From: Cotesia glomerata
Lineage: Eukaryota > Arthropoda > Insecta > Hymenoptera > Braconidae
Direction of reading: 5' to 3'
Assembly (NCBI RefSeq): GCF_020080835.1
Contig: NC_058160.1
Span: 24,725,152 to 24,789,151, forward strand
Length of the DNA stretch: 64,000 bases
The notes beneath the pieces are model-generated. The model was not told where the DNA came from and did no database searches. It was given only the letters and a program-made list of their open reading frames with translations. The translations under genes were made by a program, and so were the position numbers. Shown here piece by piece: positions 53,372-63,752 of the stretch; the stretch's first letter is position 1, and every line of letters begins with the position of its first letter.

Positions 53372-54932
53372 TTATAGAAATATCTCTTTACATAAAAGAA
53401 ATATCTTAAAATTCTAAATTAATCAATACTGTTTGCCTATAAATAAGCTTTAGTTAGATTTCTTCAGAAAGAAATTCAAACTCAAGTTAGAAGTATTATT
53501 TTATTTGCAAGGATATACATCAGTATTGATTAGTAATATTAATGTTAATTGGTCGCAGCAACCATTGAAACTCAGACTGTCGATGTTACTTCAATGACGT
53601 CAATTAGTAACAGCAAATGTTGGAATGATCAGATTAACAATCAGTAATTCATCAACTTATTTTTTTCTCTTTAAACTATGAATTTTCTTTCATACAATTA
53701 AAATGTTTAAAATATTCACGGATAGATTTATTCCGAGTAAATTTTTTTTTTGTCTAAAATTTCATTCATAAAATAAAACCAGTTAAACTTTGGACTCATC
53801 ATATCCATCTTTATGATGAAAATAAAAAAAAGGAAAAAAAAAAATTTAATATTGCCCGAAAGAAATGAATAAAATTCTGGCAATAAATAACAATGAGGTT
53901 AAACGGGTATATAAAATTGATATGGGTGATATGAGGATTGTAAAATTAAAGCCCCGAGGCAGGTTTTTAAGTGAATAAGAAAAAGACGTTTGATATTGAA
54001 GGCAGGATGCGAATAATTCAGTGAGAAAAGAAGAGAATGAGAAGAATTGCGAGGATCGTGCCAAGAAACTGAAGAGCAAGAGAAGACATTCTCATTGCTG
54101 GAAGCTGAAAATGCAGCTGATGGATGAAGCTTGCATCGGCGTGTCTTCCATTATTATCTGAGGAACCGGACGCGGATCGTCATCTTGACCGCAAGTAGTT
54201 CCTACTGTATGGGATACACTGTGTATCAAAATTCCCAGTCGTCCTTTTCTGGGACTGTGATAATGGTGAGCCTTTTATCTCGACGCCAATGCGACGTTAC
54301 AGAGGACATCAACTGTTTCAAATTTTTTAAAAGGGAGACAAATGTCGTCTGACACCATCAAATTCTTGTTGAAAAGAGCACATACCCAGCCTCAACTCCA
54401 GCGTGTACATGCGATCCTCGTACGGTGGAGCGCAACATATTTTATATGGTACATCACATTACATGTAGCAATGTAGTGATGCGGTGATGGACTATCACGA
54501 TGTGATGATGATACTCAAAACACCAGATGCTACGTCTCAGACATTTAGTTTTAGTAATGATGTAGTCACAAACAGGTTGCGTGACTTGTAAACGACATCT
54601 CGCAAATAGTCACGTGCGGTCATCGTGCAACAAATTACTATCTGGGAATCATGTTGTCAATATATGACAGGATGTGTGTTTAAACTAAAATTAAATATAT
54701 CATTCTCTTTAATCAATCATGCTGTGCTAAATAATTAGAAAATTTTTTAATTATAGGGGTTCTTATTGTTGAAACAAAAAGAGATTCCGTTTGATCTTTT
54801 TCTTGTTTTATGTTGTATTAATTATAATCATAGTCTGTATTATAATAGAGAAACGGTGGCTATAACGGTTAGAAAGAGTGTTGTAGGATATTATGTACAG
54901 ATGGAACAGTAGAAATTCAGTATGTGTGTGTA
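53372..54932. other. Intergenic stretch with one GC-richer island
   Basis: A unique GC-richer island spans about 53990-54680. Its open frames on both strands show no family resemblance. The remainder is AT-rich. Confidence 0.4.
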
Positions 54933-55192
54933 TATTGATAAAAAAAATTAACTTGATTCAAAATTCAAAATTTTAAAAGCTAACTTTACATTTGCTTCTG
55001 AAACTTTCTATTATTGTTGAGCTAACAACATCTTTTTTGGGAATTGTTATACTGCCATTTAGTTTGAACGCGCCTTCCCCTTTTGGAGAGTTTGAATATT
55101 TTAAATCAAGTAGAAAAATTCTTGAACTAAAAAATTGTTTGAATAATTTCTTGGAGTTTTTCTCTTGATTCAAGTTAATTTTTCTATCAGTG
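54933..55192. mobile_element. MITE family M2 copy with CACTGATAGA end
   Basis: The right end, read on the minus strand, is CACTGATAGAAAAATTAACT followed by TGAATCAAGAG. The left end, TATTGATAAAAAAAATTAAC followed by TTGATTCAA, is its imperfect inverse. The outermost ten bases at the right equal the ends of family M1, so both families may use one transposase. The interior is not palindromic and has a short unremarkable open frame. Confidence 0.65.
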
Positions 55193-55413
55193 TCGTGAAT
55201 TAGAGCTATAGGTGAGAGTGGAAAACATAAGCCATAAATTTTATTTTGAATTAAATTTTTTATTTTTAAATAAAGAATTGAAATTAATCCTTACAATAAT
55301 TAATAGGATTAAAAAACGGAAATAATAAATTTTTTTTACTTTTCTTCCATTACAATTCAGAAATAATTGTAAATTTTTTTTATGATTTTTGAAGATACAG
55401 TAAATGCCAAAAA

Positions 55414-56502
55414 TCACTCAAAATTACTGTTTACAATTTTTTGAATCAGTTGAATAGATGGAAAATCGGCCATCACGATATACATCGTATTTTTTGGATT
55501 ACGAAAATAATCAACCATTTTATCATTCATTCCAAGCTCTTCAATAAACATTCACTGATAGAAGGATTTGTTTATAGTTAAAAAGATTTCTTAATATTTA
55601 ACAAATCATTTATTAGAAGCCATTTGTTAGTCCTTAACAAATATTTGTTAGTATTTAAAAAGATTTATTAATATTTAATAAATGAAAATCAGATTTATTA
55701 TATACAAACAAATCATTTTAAATACTAAGAAATATTTGTTTAATACTAAAAAATGGTCTGTAATAAATGATTTGTTAACTATTAACAAATATTATTTAAT
55801 ACAAATAAATCCTTCTATCAGTGTTCCAAAATTAAGGTCCATAGGAACCCTGGATTTACAGCATACTTGTGAAGGTAGATAAAAAATACCATTGCCTGAC
55901 AAGTAATTTATATAGCATGGAAGATGTTCTTCTGATTCAAAAATTTCATCTTGAAGATTTTTAATATCCTTCCATTTATTATCTTTAGTGCAATAGAGAG
56001 ACACCTCCCAGTTATTCTGTTCTCCACAGAATAATATCCAATTTGTACATGTAAAAAAACCTCTATGAGCTCTGGACAATAAAATTTTTCCACGATGTTG
56101 TCCGATAGCGTTGGTGAATGACCAATATTTAACAAATAAATCAGTATACTGCTCAATGTATCTTTCCAAAATTTGACATTCGTCCATATCTGTGTTTTCC
56201 CGATACCACTCTTCCTGCATGAACATAATTACAAATTCTTTCGGATTGGATGTTACAAAAGCATCTATTTCATTTATAATATCTCCGAACATGATTTTTG
56301 AATAAATACGCTCGTGATGCATCGCAAAAATATTTTCAATCAAACGTACTCGCATGTCGAATACACGTATGCCAGCTTCTAATTGTTTAGTTATTGTCAT
56401 GGATTGTGTCCCCACATAAGGTATGCCAAATACTTTGTACGTAGCTGAGTCATGGGTTCCGATCAATGAAATAGTGTCTAATCTCTGTGTTAACCACGAC
56501 TG
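55414..56502 (-). pseudogene. Bacterial-type PI-PLC X-domain gene, interrupted by a MITE
   Basis: Main part, 56502-55824: an open frame with SLIGTHDSATYK (first catalytic His region), a GIRVFDMRVRL segment, HHERIY (second catalytic His) and NPKEFVIMFMQEEW, in the order of the PI-PLC X domain. It resembles secreted bacterial 1-phosphatidylinositol phosphodiesterases more than multidomain animal PLCs. These enzymes cleave phosphatidylinositol or GPI anchors. The frame then runs into a MITE (55823-55553). On its far side, 55551-55414 encodes 45 residues with MYIVMADFPSIQLI and a stop, resembling the C-terminal strand and helix of the same domain. AA borders the MITE on both sides. At the 5' end, a hydrophobic signal-like segment (DKIWLLFVVFYLSYL, about 56560-56510) lies just upstream in another frame. 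Either a frameshift separates it, or an intron ends at the TAACAG at 56505-56500. The interrupted copy cannot make the normal C-terminus. Confidence 0.8.
55553..55823. mobile_element. MITE family M1, copy C, inserted in the PI-PLC gene
   Basis: Complete 271-bp copy with ends CACTGATAGAAGGATTTGTT and AATAAATCCTTCTATCAGTG. TT flanks both sides on the plus strand, matching the 2-bp duplication pattern seen at copy B. Its insertion separates two stretches of PI-PLC coding sequence. Confidence 0.9.
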
Positions 56503-56689
56503 TTACAGTTTACTGAAGTAAGATATGACAGATAGAATACCACAAAAAGTAACCAAATTTTATCTTCATTTTTGATTAATCTGAGGAGTAAAAATATTTT
56601 ATATTTAATACAGTTACGGTGTATGTAACATACTTTAAAATTATTATTGCTAGAATTGACTTGAGATTCTTGAACGCACAATCATTGAA

Positions 56690-58400
56690 AAAAAAAAAAA
56701 AAAAAAATTTATTTGCTAAAAATTTTTTTATTGTTAACTATTTGTATAGGGAGAGTTAATTTTAAAAAACTAAAGCTTAATCTTTGTTTAAATTCATAAT
56801 TTTTAGACGTAAATTAATAAAACAGACTGAATATTTCAATTACTTACAACAATAATATCTTTTTAGTAAATCAATTAATTTCACCTGAACGAAGACCACT
56901 TGAAGCTTTTACTTAAAAATAGACCCAGTTAAATTTTTAAATTAATCAGAGTAGTAATTCAAAATATCCGTAGTAAAAAATTAAAAAATTTTTCTGTTCA
57001 ACAAATTCTAAACTAGTAGCATGACTGGAATTCACCATCAGTGTTAAGTAAGTTTAGAATATGAACAAGCAGCAGTTTTTATGGCAATTGATAAACAAAA
57101 TGATAAAATAACCTTTATAGATGCTCAGGTTTCGCGTTTTTTTTAACTATGCACTACAAGAACTATATTTTTAAAACTTAAAAAAATTTCTTAATTTGAA
57201 TTTAATCTTCAGAAGTCAAGTTTTCTTCAAAATTCGACTTTTTCCAGTGCCAATAAGAATCTACTCTAATTTGTTCTAGATGAACTTAAATTTATTAAGA
57301 ATCTTAAAATGAAAGACTATTTTATGAGCATGAATTAAAATTGTAAATTTAAAAAAAATTGGCAAATTATTAATTTAGACCCAAATTTTTAAAATCGAAT
57401 TTTCTTTAATATTTTTGCGTGTCAGATTTTGAAAGGTAAATTTTAGAGTGTCTTTTTATTAAAAAAATTTTTTCAAATAAAAAAAAATACGAAAAAATTT
57501 ACAAGGTATCAAATGTCGGACCTTTTACAAAAATTAATTCTAACATAAAACTAATAAAATTATCTGTTAGAGTGTTAGATTAAATGAGTAAATTTTATTT
57601 TCTATTTATTTAAACTCACAAAGCGGATCTGAAATACACATAAATCTAAGATCAAATGACTCTAAAGATTTTATTTAAGATGAAGCAATTTTATTTTATT
57701 TTTATAGTTATCTCGGAGGAAAGAAAAGAATAGAGCGATATCTAAAGTGGCAGCATTGATCGTGGGTTCTCTCAGCGGTAAGGAACAAACGTTTATGAAG
57801 AAAGACAATGATAATGATAAGAAAGAGCTAGAGAGATTTTAGCTTCCTTGCTACCAACACGGTAGCTTGTTCCAATCTACATCTCTCGAAAGCAAGTTTC
57901 TTCGTCCTCTGTCACCTCGCTAGAATAATTATTTTCGTGTTTTTTGGCTCCGAAAACTTAGTGATTGCCATCGCCGACTCGTTTTAAACAACGTTTTTCA
58001 TTCCCAAGGACAATTGTTTCGGTGAGTTAAAAGCTACTTTTTCTTATTTTTTATTTTTTATTTCTCACAACCTGCTGATGTTGAACGTGCGTTGAATTTT
58101 TCTCATTAACACGTTTCAACAGTTTTGTAAAAATTTTTTTTCACTTCATTAATTATTTTTTCTTCAGGAAAAAAAAAATTTCATGTAAAAAAGAAAATTT
58201 CTTTTATTATTTTTTAAATTACAATGTTTTAAAATAAAATTATCTAAATTGCAATTTTTTTTTGTTATAAAAAATTCTAAAATTATTTTATTAATAATTA
58301 TTATCAAATTTTGTGACGAAGAATAACTTGTTATATTCACATTTTTTACGAATTCTGCGACAATACTAGTTTTCATTTTATTGTCTGTTTTGCAAACAAG
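56690..58400. other. Intergenic stretch with one GC-richer island
   Basis: Poly-A run at about 56687-56707. A unique GC-richer island lies at 57710-58060. No gene or repeat family was recognised in the rest. Confidence 0.4.
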
Positions 58401-58406
58401 ATAAAA

Positions 58407-59262
58407 CTAATTAAAATTTAATTCTCGGTTGTTTAAATAACTAACAATTCTCTCACAGCAATCATAAGGAAAATAATTAATGAACAAATTAGAAATAAAT
58501 TCCGTTGATTTTTTTAATAGTATTTTTCTATTCTTAGCATAGCTTATCCGTTCTTGCAACATAATAAAATAATTGTTCAACTTGTCGCATTGAGAATATT
58601 GATATATATCAAGATCTTGAAACTTTTCATCAGACATTAATCTGATTAAATCTTCCATTTTATAAGTCAACAAATACCAAATAGTAATATCGCTATTATT
58701 AATTTTCGTTTCTTTCATGTAATTTATCTCTTGCATGATCTTCCACTTTAACAAAACTATTTGGTCATTATACCACTCTACACTAAAACAGTTATTAGAT
58801 GGATATTTTAACAATATTTTTTCATCGACAAGTAATCCAATCATTTTAAAACTGATCGCCTTTGCGAGTATGTAGTGCATTATTATTTTTAATTGTTCTT
58901 GAAAGCTAGTAATGTACCCAAAATCATTCCAAGTATCGGGTGTTATCGCTTGATTAAAAACTTCCCCAGAATAAAGTCTCTAAATTAATTTAATTAAAAT
59001 CCAAATTACTATCATGCAATAAAAAATGGGCTGCCAAACTGTAGCCGTACTTAATCACATAGTTAATAACGGAAGTTTTTTCTTTATTTGCCGGAAATCG
59101 AGCATTAACATCAGCTCCATTTTCTACCAAAATTTTTACTACTATACGTTTTTTGAAAAACCAAACATCTTCCTTTGCACTGCACATAAATGCTTTTCTT
59201 TTACCATTAACCACTGTAAAATGCAACACACACGGAAAAAAATTAACTGTTGCTGCAACAGG
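58407..59262 (-). pseudogene. Ankyrin-repeat / PRANC-domain protein relic
   Basis: Two adjacent frames. The upstream part, about 59262-58990, contains ankyrin-type text: RIVVKILVENGADVNARF, then TSVINYVIKYGYSLAAHFLL and a stop. The downstream part, open from 58979 to 58407 (191 codons), ends with NYFPYDCCERIVSYLNNREL. This is the F-box-like C-terminal signature of PRANC domains, which occur after ankyrin repeats in poxviruses, Wolbachia and parasitoid wasps and are thought to engage SCF ubiquitin ligases. The parts differ in frame with stops between. An acceptor-like TTTAG directly precedes 58979, but only about 35 bases separate them, too short for a normal intron. Upstream the gene disappears into repeats at about 59228, so earlier ankyrin repeats are missing. 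It is best read as a broken, 5'-truncated gene; a spliced short gene is less likely. Confidence 0.7.
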
Positions 59263-59346
59263 AAAAAATCCTATTGCAATAACAGCCTGTAGCTGCAACA
59301 GGAGGCAGCCATGTTGCAGCAACAGGATTACTACTGTTATTGCGAC
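59228..59346. repeat. Small element built from TGTTGCAACAGG-like palindromes
   Basis: Starts ACACGGAAAAAAATTAACTG, the end style of TA-flanked MITEs. It then carries at least five direct or inverted copies of a GTTGC(T/A)(G)CAACAGGA motif. It marks the point where the ankyrin reading frame is lost. The right end is not clear. Confidence 0.45.
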
Positions 59347-59369
59347 TTAATAGTAAAATATAGTTGGGT

Positions 59370-59487
59370 CCACATTCCTTTCTCAATCCTTTCCTACCAA
59401 TATCCTGTTACGTGAATGTGGAACGCTTCACGTAATAATTACCGTAACTCCTATTCTTTCCCGCTTCACAGCATTATTTATATTTAT
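59370..59487. repeat. Duplicated ~118-bp block, copy 1
   Basis: Nearly identical to 60369-60487, from CCACATTCCTTTCTCAATCC through TTCCCGCTTCACAGCATTAT. A third partial copy of its end is at 60139-60173 (ATTCTTTCCCGCTTCACAGC onward). The blocks lie on either side of, and within, the large inverted repeat. Confidence 0.8.
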
Positions 59488-59827
59488 AAATTCCATGTCA
59501 AATTGACCTATACAGTTGGAATTGACCCCTTTTGATTTGGATAAATTTTGATCAGAAATTTTCTTTTATCATATAACGAACTTCTGCCAGAGGAAAAAAA
59601 ATTAAAAAATTTTATTTAAAAGATATCCAAATTCAAAATTTCGCTATTTTTTCATTTTTTCAGTTTTTCAATTTTGTTTTTGGAATATCTCGAACGCTAT
59701 TATAGATACGGGAATGGCCTTTCATTTGTTTGAAAGGGGACACTTAGGGCTATTGAAAAAAAAAAAAATATTTTGGAAAAAAATTTTGAAAAATGCCAAA
59801 TTTGTCAAATTTTAAATTTTTGAAAAT

Positions 59828-60137
59828 CGTCAAAAATGTCGATTGACATTAAAATTTTGGCTCAATTTTTTTTTTGTATAGTACCTTGTACTGATCTTAA
59901 AAGACCCTGAAATTTTTAGAACTGTGTGTGTGTTTTTTTTAAACATGAATTTTGGAATTTCAAAAAAAAAATTTTTTCTTGTTTTTTGAAACTTTTAAAT
60001 AAGGTAAAGTTATGCAGGTACAGAGTATTGTAATTTTGAGCATTAAAAAATTAAATGCACGACGTGGAAATATTAAATAATAAATTAATTTCAATTTTTT
60101 TTTATTTTTTTGGAGTAATTTTAAAGTCAGGCTTAAC
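59828..60137. repeat. Large inverted repeat, left arm
   Basis: Pairs with 60808-61669 in inverse orientation once the SINE in the right arm is set aside. It starts CGTCAAAAATGTCGATTGAC and ends TTTAAAGTCAGGCTTAAC. The arms are about 310 bp, differing by a few substitutions and length changes in A/T runs. The 670-bp spacer holds a tRNA-like sequence and duplicated blocks. This is the architecture of a foldback-type element. Confidence 0.8.
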
Positions 60138-60242
60138 ATTCTTTCCCGCTTCACAGCATTATTTATATTTGTAAAAATGCTTACCGTGAGATGGACGGTG
60201 TGGCTTAATCTATATAGAATAAGCGAAAGGAAATTTAGTATA

Positions 60243-60315
60243 GACCGGATAGCTCAAATGGTAAAGTAGCCGACATGTTTTCGGAAGATTCTGGGTTCGA
60301 ATCCCAGTCCGAGCT
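60243..60315 (+). other. tRNA-like sequence 1
   Basis: GGATAGCTCAAATGGTAAAG resembles the tRNA-Lys A-box/D-arm region. A perfect T arm follows (CTGGG, TTCGAAT, CCCAG), giving a B box GGTTCGAATCC. The acceptor arms (GACCGGA and TCCGAGC) mismatch at two positions and the anticodon loop lacks U33, so a working tRNA is unlikely. It is more likely a tRNA-derived repeat still carrying Pol III promoter boxes. Confidence 0.65.
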
Positions 60316-60368
60316 ATCTAATAATTTTTTCTCGCATATTCTATAATCTCACATTAAGATGATCCTCT

Positions 60369-60487
60369 CCACATTCCTTTCTCAATCCTTTCCTACCAAT
60401 ATCCTGTTACGTGAATATGGAACGCTTCACGTAATAATTACCGTAACTCCTATTCTTTCCCGCTTCATAGCATTATTTATATTTGTA
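60369..60487. repeat. Duplicated ~118-bp block, copy 2
   Basis: Partner of 59370-59487; the few differences include GAATATGG against GAATGTGG and TTCATAG against TTCACAG. It lies in the spacer of the large inverted repeat, downstream of tRNA-like sequence 1. Confidence 0.8.
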
Positions 60488-60807
60488 AGCGGGAAAGAAT
60501 CATAACACATGATATAGTTTCTTATTTTTTTTTAACGCATGATATATTTTGTCCGTTTCTTAACTTCAATAACAGTTTTTAACGTCAAATAACTCAAACA
60601 GATATAAATTTCCAACAAAAATCAGAAATAATATGAAGAGAATATCAATTTTGTTTTGTTTTTTCGAATACTTGTTTACTTACAAATTTCTGCACATTAA
60701 TGTTTCGTAATCTCAAATTTCAAATCATTTCCATCTTAAAAAGACGATAAATGGCGTCGAAAAATTTAAATGAAGTAAAAAAACGACGAATAACAATTAT
60801 ATCATGC

Positions 60808-61669
60808 GTTAAGCCTGACTTTAAGATTACTTCAAAAAAATAAAAAAATGTTAAAATTATTTTATTATTTAATATTTCCACGTCGTGTTTCGAAAGAGTG
60901 GGACCCGGGTTCGATCCCGGCACGCACCACTATTTTTCAGTGATTATAAATAAAAATATGTGCGTTACGTTGCCAGCCTCTGAAAGTGGCAGAGATAGCC
61001 GGGCGGCACACGTCTGACTTGGGTGATCACCCATTTAAGCAACAACTTGAATGGGTGACCACTCTAGTCGGCGTTGGTTAGCGCGAGGGATCTCTGTACA
61101 CTAGGAGAGGGGCCTAATGCTCCAGTGGTCGATAAAGAAGAGTTTCTTATCAATCATTGCAGACTTAGCCCAGCTCCGACTGTACTATCATGGGTTTTCT
61201 CTGTGGTTTCCCCATGGTTCCAACAGCCTGAGAGGTGAGGTTCAGGGTGAATACGGTACAGAAAGTACAAGTCGGTCCACAGCCGCACAAATTAAAAATA
61301 AAAATGAAGTGTCGGGTGGGACTTGCTGAGGTCCAATATGAGAAATAGAAAAAGCGTAGAGCTAGGGAAAGAAGAGGAATCAGCTTTGTAAAAACCGAGA
61401 GGTGTACAAGTAAAGCATAATAATAATAATATTTCCACGTCGTGCATTTAATTTTTTAATGCTCAAAATTACAATACTATGTATCTGCATAACTTTACCT
61501 TATTTAAAAGTTGCAAAAAACAAGAAAAAATTTTTTTTTGAAATTCAAAAATTCATATTTAAAAAAAAAACACGCAGTTCTAAAAATTTCAGGGTCTTTT
61601 AAGATCAGTACAAGGTACTATACAAAAAAAATTGAGCCAAAATTTTAATGTCAATCGACATTTTTGACG
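60808..61669. repeat. Large inverted repeat, right arm (interrupted)
   Basis: Inverse of 59828-60137. Arm sequence occupies 60808-60887 and 61445-61669. The 540-bp SINE and one copy of its target duplication sit between. Because the left arm is continuous across the matching point, the SINE arrived after the inverted repeat formed. Confidence 0.8.
60888..61427 (+). mobile_element. Composite SINE with 17-bp target-site duplication
   Basis: Flanked by identical 17-bp direct repeats AATATTTCCACGTCGTG at 60871-60887 and 61428-61444, the mark of LINE-driven retrotransposition. The head contains a tRNA 3' half (CCGGGTTCGATCCCGG, then CACGCACCA). Next comes a hairpin at 61024-61062 (GATCACCCATTTAAGC against CTTGAATGGGTGACCAC), whose wording partly recalls the 5S rRNA internal promoter. 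A middle block follows (CATGGGTTTTCTCTGTGGTT, then CCAACAGCCTGAGAG), and the tail ends in a short TAA repeat. An intact A box in the normal position was not found. The open frame at 61117-61329 is incidental. Confidence 0.75.
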
Positions 61670-61689
61670 TATTAAAAATAAAATGTCTA

Positions 61690-63260
61690 TAATCAACGTA
61701 TCAATTGAAGTGGATAATTATTAAAAGTTCTGATTGGATAAATTCTAATTTACATTGATACGCAAACTTATATATAAAAGGAAAGGATCAGAATGAAAAA
61801 AATAAAGTAAAAATTCTTGAAAAATCCTTTTATTAGAATTGTTTCAGTTACATTCAATTTTAAAAGTTAAAATTCTATTACAATTGAAACTAGAGAAATG
61901 AGAAAGTTCCGATACTTGGTAAGCAAACTTTCGACCACTCATTAACTTTTTAAAATCCATCTTCCTTATAAAAGTCATAGAGACTTCATTGTTTTACGAG
62001 TTAGTTATAGATTACTTTAACGAGTTAATACCGCAATCCGCAGACTTTTTTTTATCAACTCTGATAAACTGAAGCGCTAAAGTCCTACCACGAATGATGA
62101 TAAAAGACTAAAACAAGTACATATAATGACTTTACTGATTTTATAGTCGTTTTTTTAAAACTAACAAACTTGTCGGTGTTCCTGGCTTTGAATTAACCTT
62201 TCGTATCTCTTGAATTCAACCATAAATTAAGGGGCTTAATGGTTAAAATAATTTTATGTGCAGCGCTTAAATGATATATTAAAATTGATGGCGTGAAGCT
62301 TGATTTAAATAATATAGTAACGCTCACTAAATGACTATTTAGTTGCAGTCATCAAAAAATTGTTTTTTCCTGATAAAAATTAAAGGATTAATAATAAAAT
62401 AATAAAAAGCACTTAAACATTATATGACATAGCGATAAAAAATCTAAAAAATGATTTGACCAGCACGCATGGACAAGTAGTTTATGAAGGACTGCCGGAA
62501 TCGTAGTCGGGTTTCGTGGATCGCATCGTGCTGTGGCTTTTCGTCGCCAAGATCCTATCTTTTAGAGAGTAGGGGATTACGTAGTACCACCACGTTTTAT
62601 GTTTCATTATTATTATTATAATCATTATTATTGTTATTATTATCATCCGTGTAGATGAGAGTGAAAAAAAATTTGTTCATTGCAAAGAAGACAGAGAATG
62701 ACCCTTTTTGTTTTCTGGTTAGATCCTTTTTTTTCACTCTACTCTTTATTTTTTTTTTTTTTTTTTTGTAAATATTTTTGCTCCTTTTTTTCACTTTACT
62801 TCATTTCTATTTCGTTCTCTCGTCAAGAAGTCACGGAGCGCACCGGAAACTGCAGAGCAACTTTATCTTGTATGCATCCGACACCCGCCGTGGTCGCGAG
62901 CACGTGTTCACTTTTTTTAAACTAAACTTATTTTTTTATTACTCCGTCTCTTCTTCCCAATGCTTTTCACCGTGGACTCGTTTACCTTACCATCCCCCTA
63001 GACTCGTGGTTTTTGCTCCTGCGTGGGTGAGATTTATATGCTTATGCTTTTACAATCCGAAATTTGATAAAGGAACGAGTTTACTTGACGGAACATTATT
63101 TCAGTAAAAATAATTTCTTTTTTGGTACTTGAAAGATGACGAGTGTTCGATAGAATAAATATTTACAATTATTAACAATTATATTTTAGAAAAAAAAATT
63201 ATTCTAGACTGTAAATCTCATTAACAAAGAATTCACTTATGAGTTTATTTTTTAATAATC
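61690..63260. other. Intergenic stretch with one GC-richer island
   Basis: AT-rich apart from islands at about 62460-62600 and 62820-63080. An ATT/ATA-type simple repeat lies at 62605-62645. Open frames around 62680-63107 arise from T-rich DNA and show no protein resemblance. Confidence 0.4.
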
Positions 63261-63266
63261 TATATT

Positions 63267-63585
63267 ACACTGTAAAAAATTTCGGTGTAAAGTTGGACCC
63301 AGGGACTTTTACACCGCCGTCTCGGATAGCTTAACTGGTAGAGCCCTTGGCGCGTAACCGAGAGATCTGGGTTCGACTCCCAGTCTGGGCTGTCTGATTA
63401 TTTTTTCAATTACGGAAAAATTCCCACTGAGTAGGTCCCCCCTTTCCCCTATCCGTTCTTTCCCAACTCCCTTAAAATTTGCTTTAATATGGCCGTGTAA
63501 GTGTGAAATGTCGGTGTAAAATTTCCTCCGTGTCAAATTTTCACTCGTGTAAATTTAACACGGCGTAATTTAATGTTTTACACTA
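63267..63585. mobile_element. Putative MITE carrying a tRNA-like sequence
   Basis: Left end CACTGTAAAAAATTTCGGTG and right end CACGGCGTAATTTAATGTTT followed by TACACT are imperfect inverse repeats. Several CGGTGTAAA / TTTACACCG motifs in both orientations fill the flanks. The tRNA-like unit sits between them at 63320-63391. Boundaries are tentative. Confidence 0.45.
63320..63391 (+). other. tRNA-like sequence 2
   Basis: Same pattern as 60243-60315: GGATAGCTTAACTGGTAGAG (A-box region), a five-pair anticodon stem CTTGG/CCGAG with loop CGCGTAA, and a perfect T arm CTGGG/CCCAG with B box GGTTCGACTCC. The loop lacks U33 and the acceptor arm pairs poorly, so it is probably a repeat derived from a tRNA rather than a decoding tRNA. 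Confidence 0.65.
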
Positions 63586-63752
63586 TTCCGTGTTACTGTT
63601 ATTGTTATTATTCATAACTTTGAAAATTTAATAACTATTACTAGCAACCTTGCAGTCTCTATGTGACTGCCGTGACTTGTGAACTATAAATAAATAAAAT
63701 TTTGCTTTCTTAAATAATGACTTCTGTTAAATTGCAATGTACTTTTTTAATT

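Noticed and set aside
55792..55882. C-terminal residues GFICIK and the plus-strand frame at 55682-55882 as genuine coding sequence
   Set aside because: Both are encoded by the MITE terminal repeat, not by the host gene.
60243..60315. Functional tRNA gene
   Set aside because: Poor acceptor pairing and no U33; also matches the style of the second tRNA-like repeat at 63320.
61117..61329. 70-codon plus-strand frame
   Set aside because: Lies wholly inside the SINE and carries no protein resemblance.
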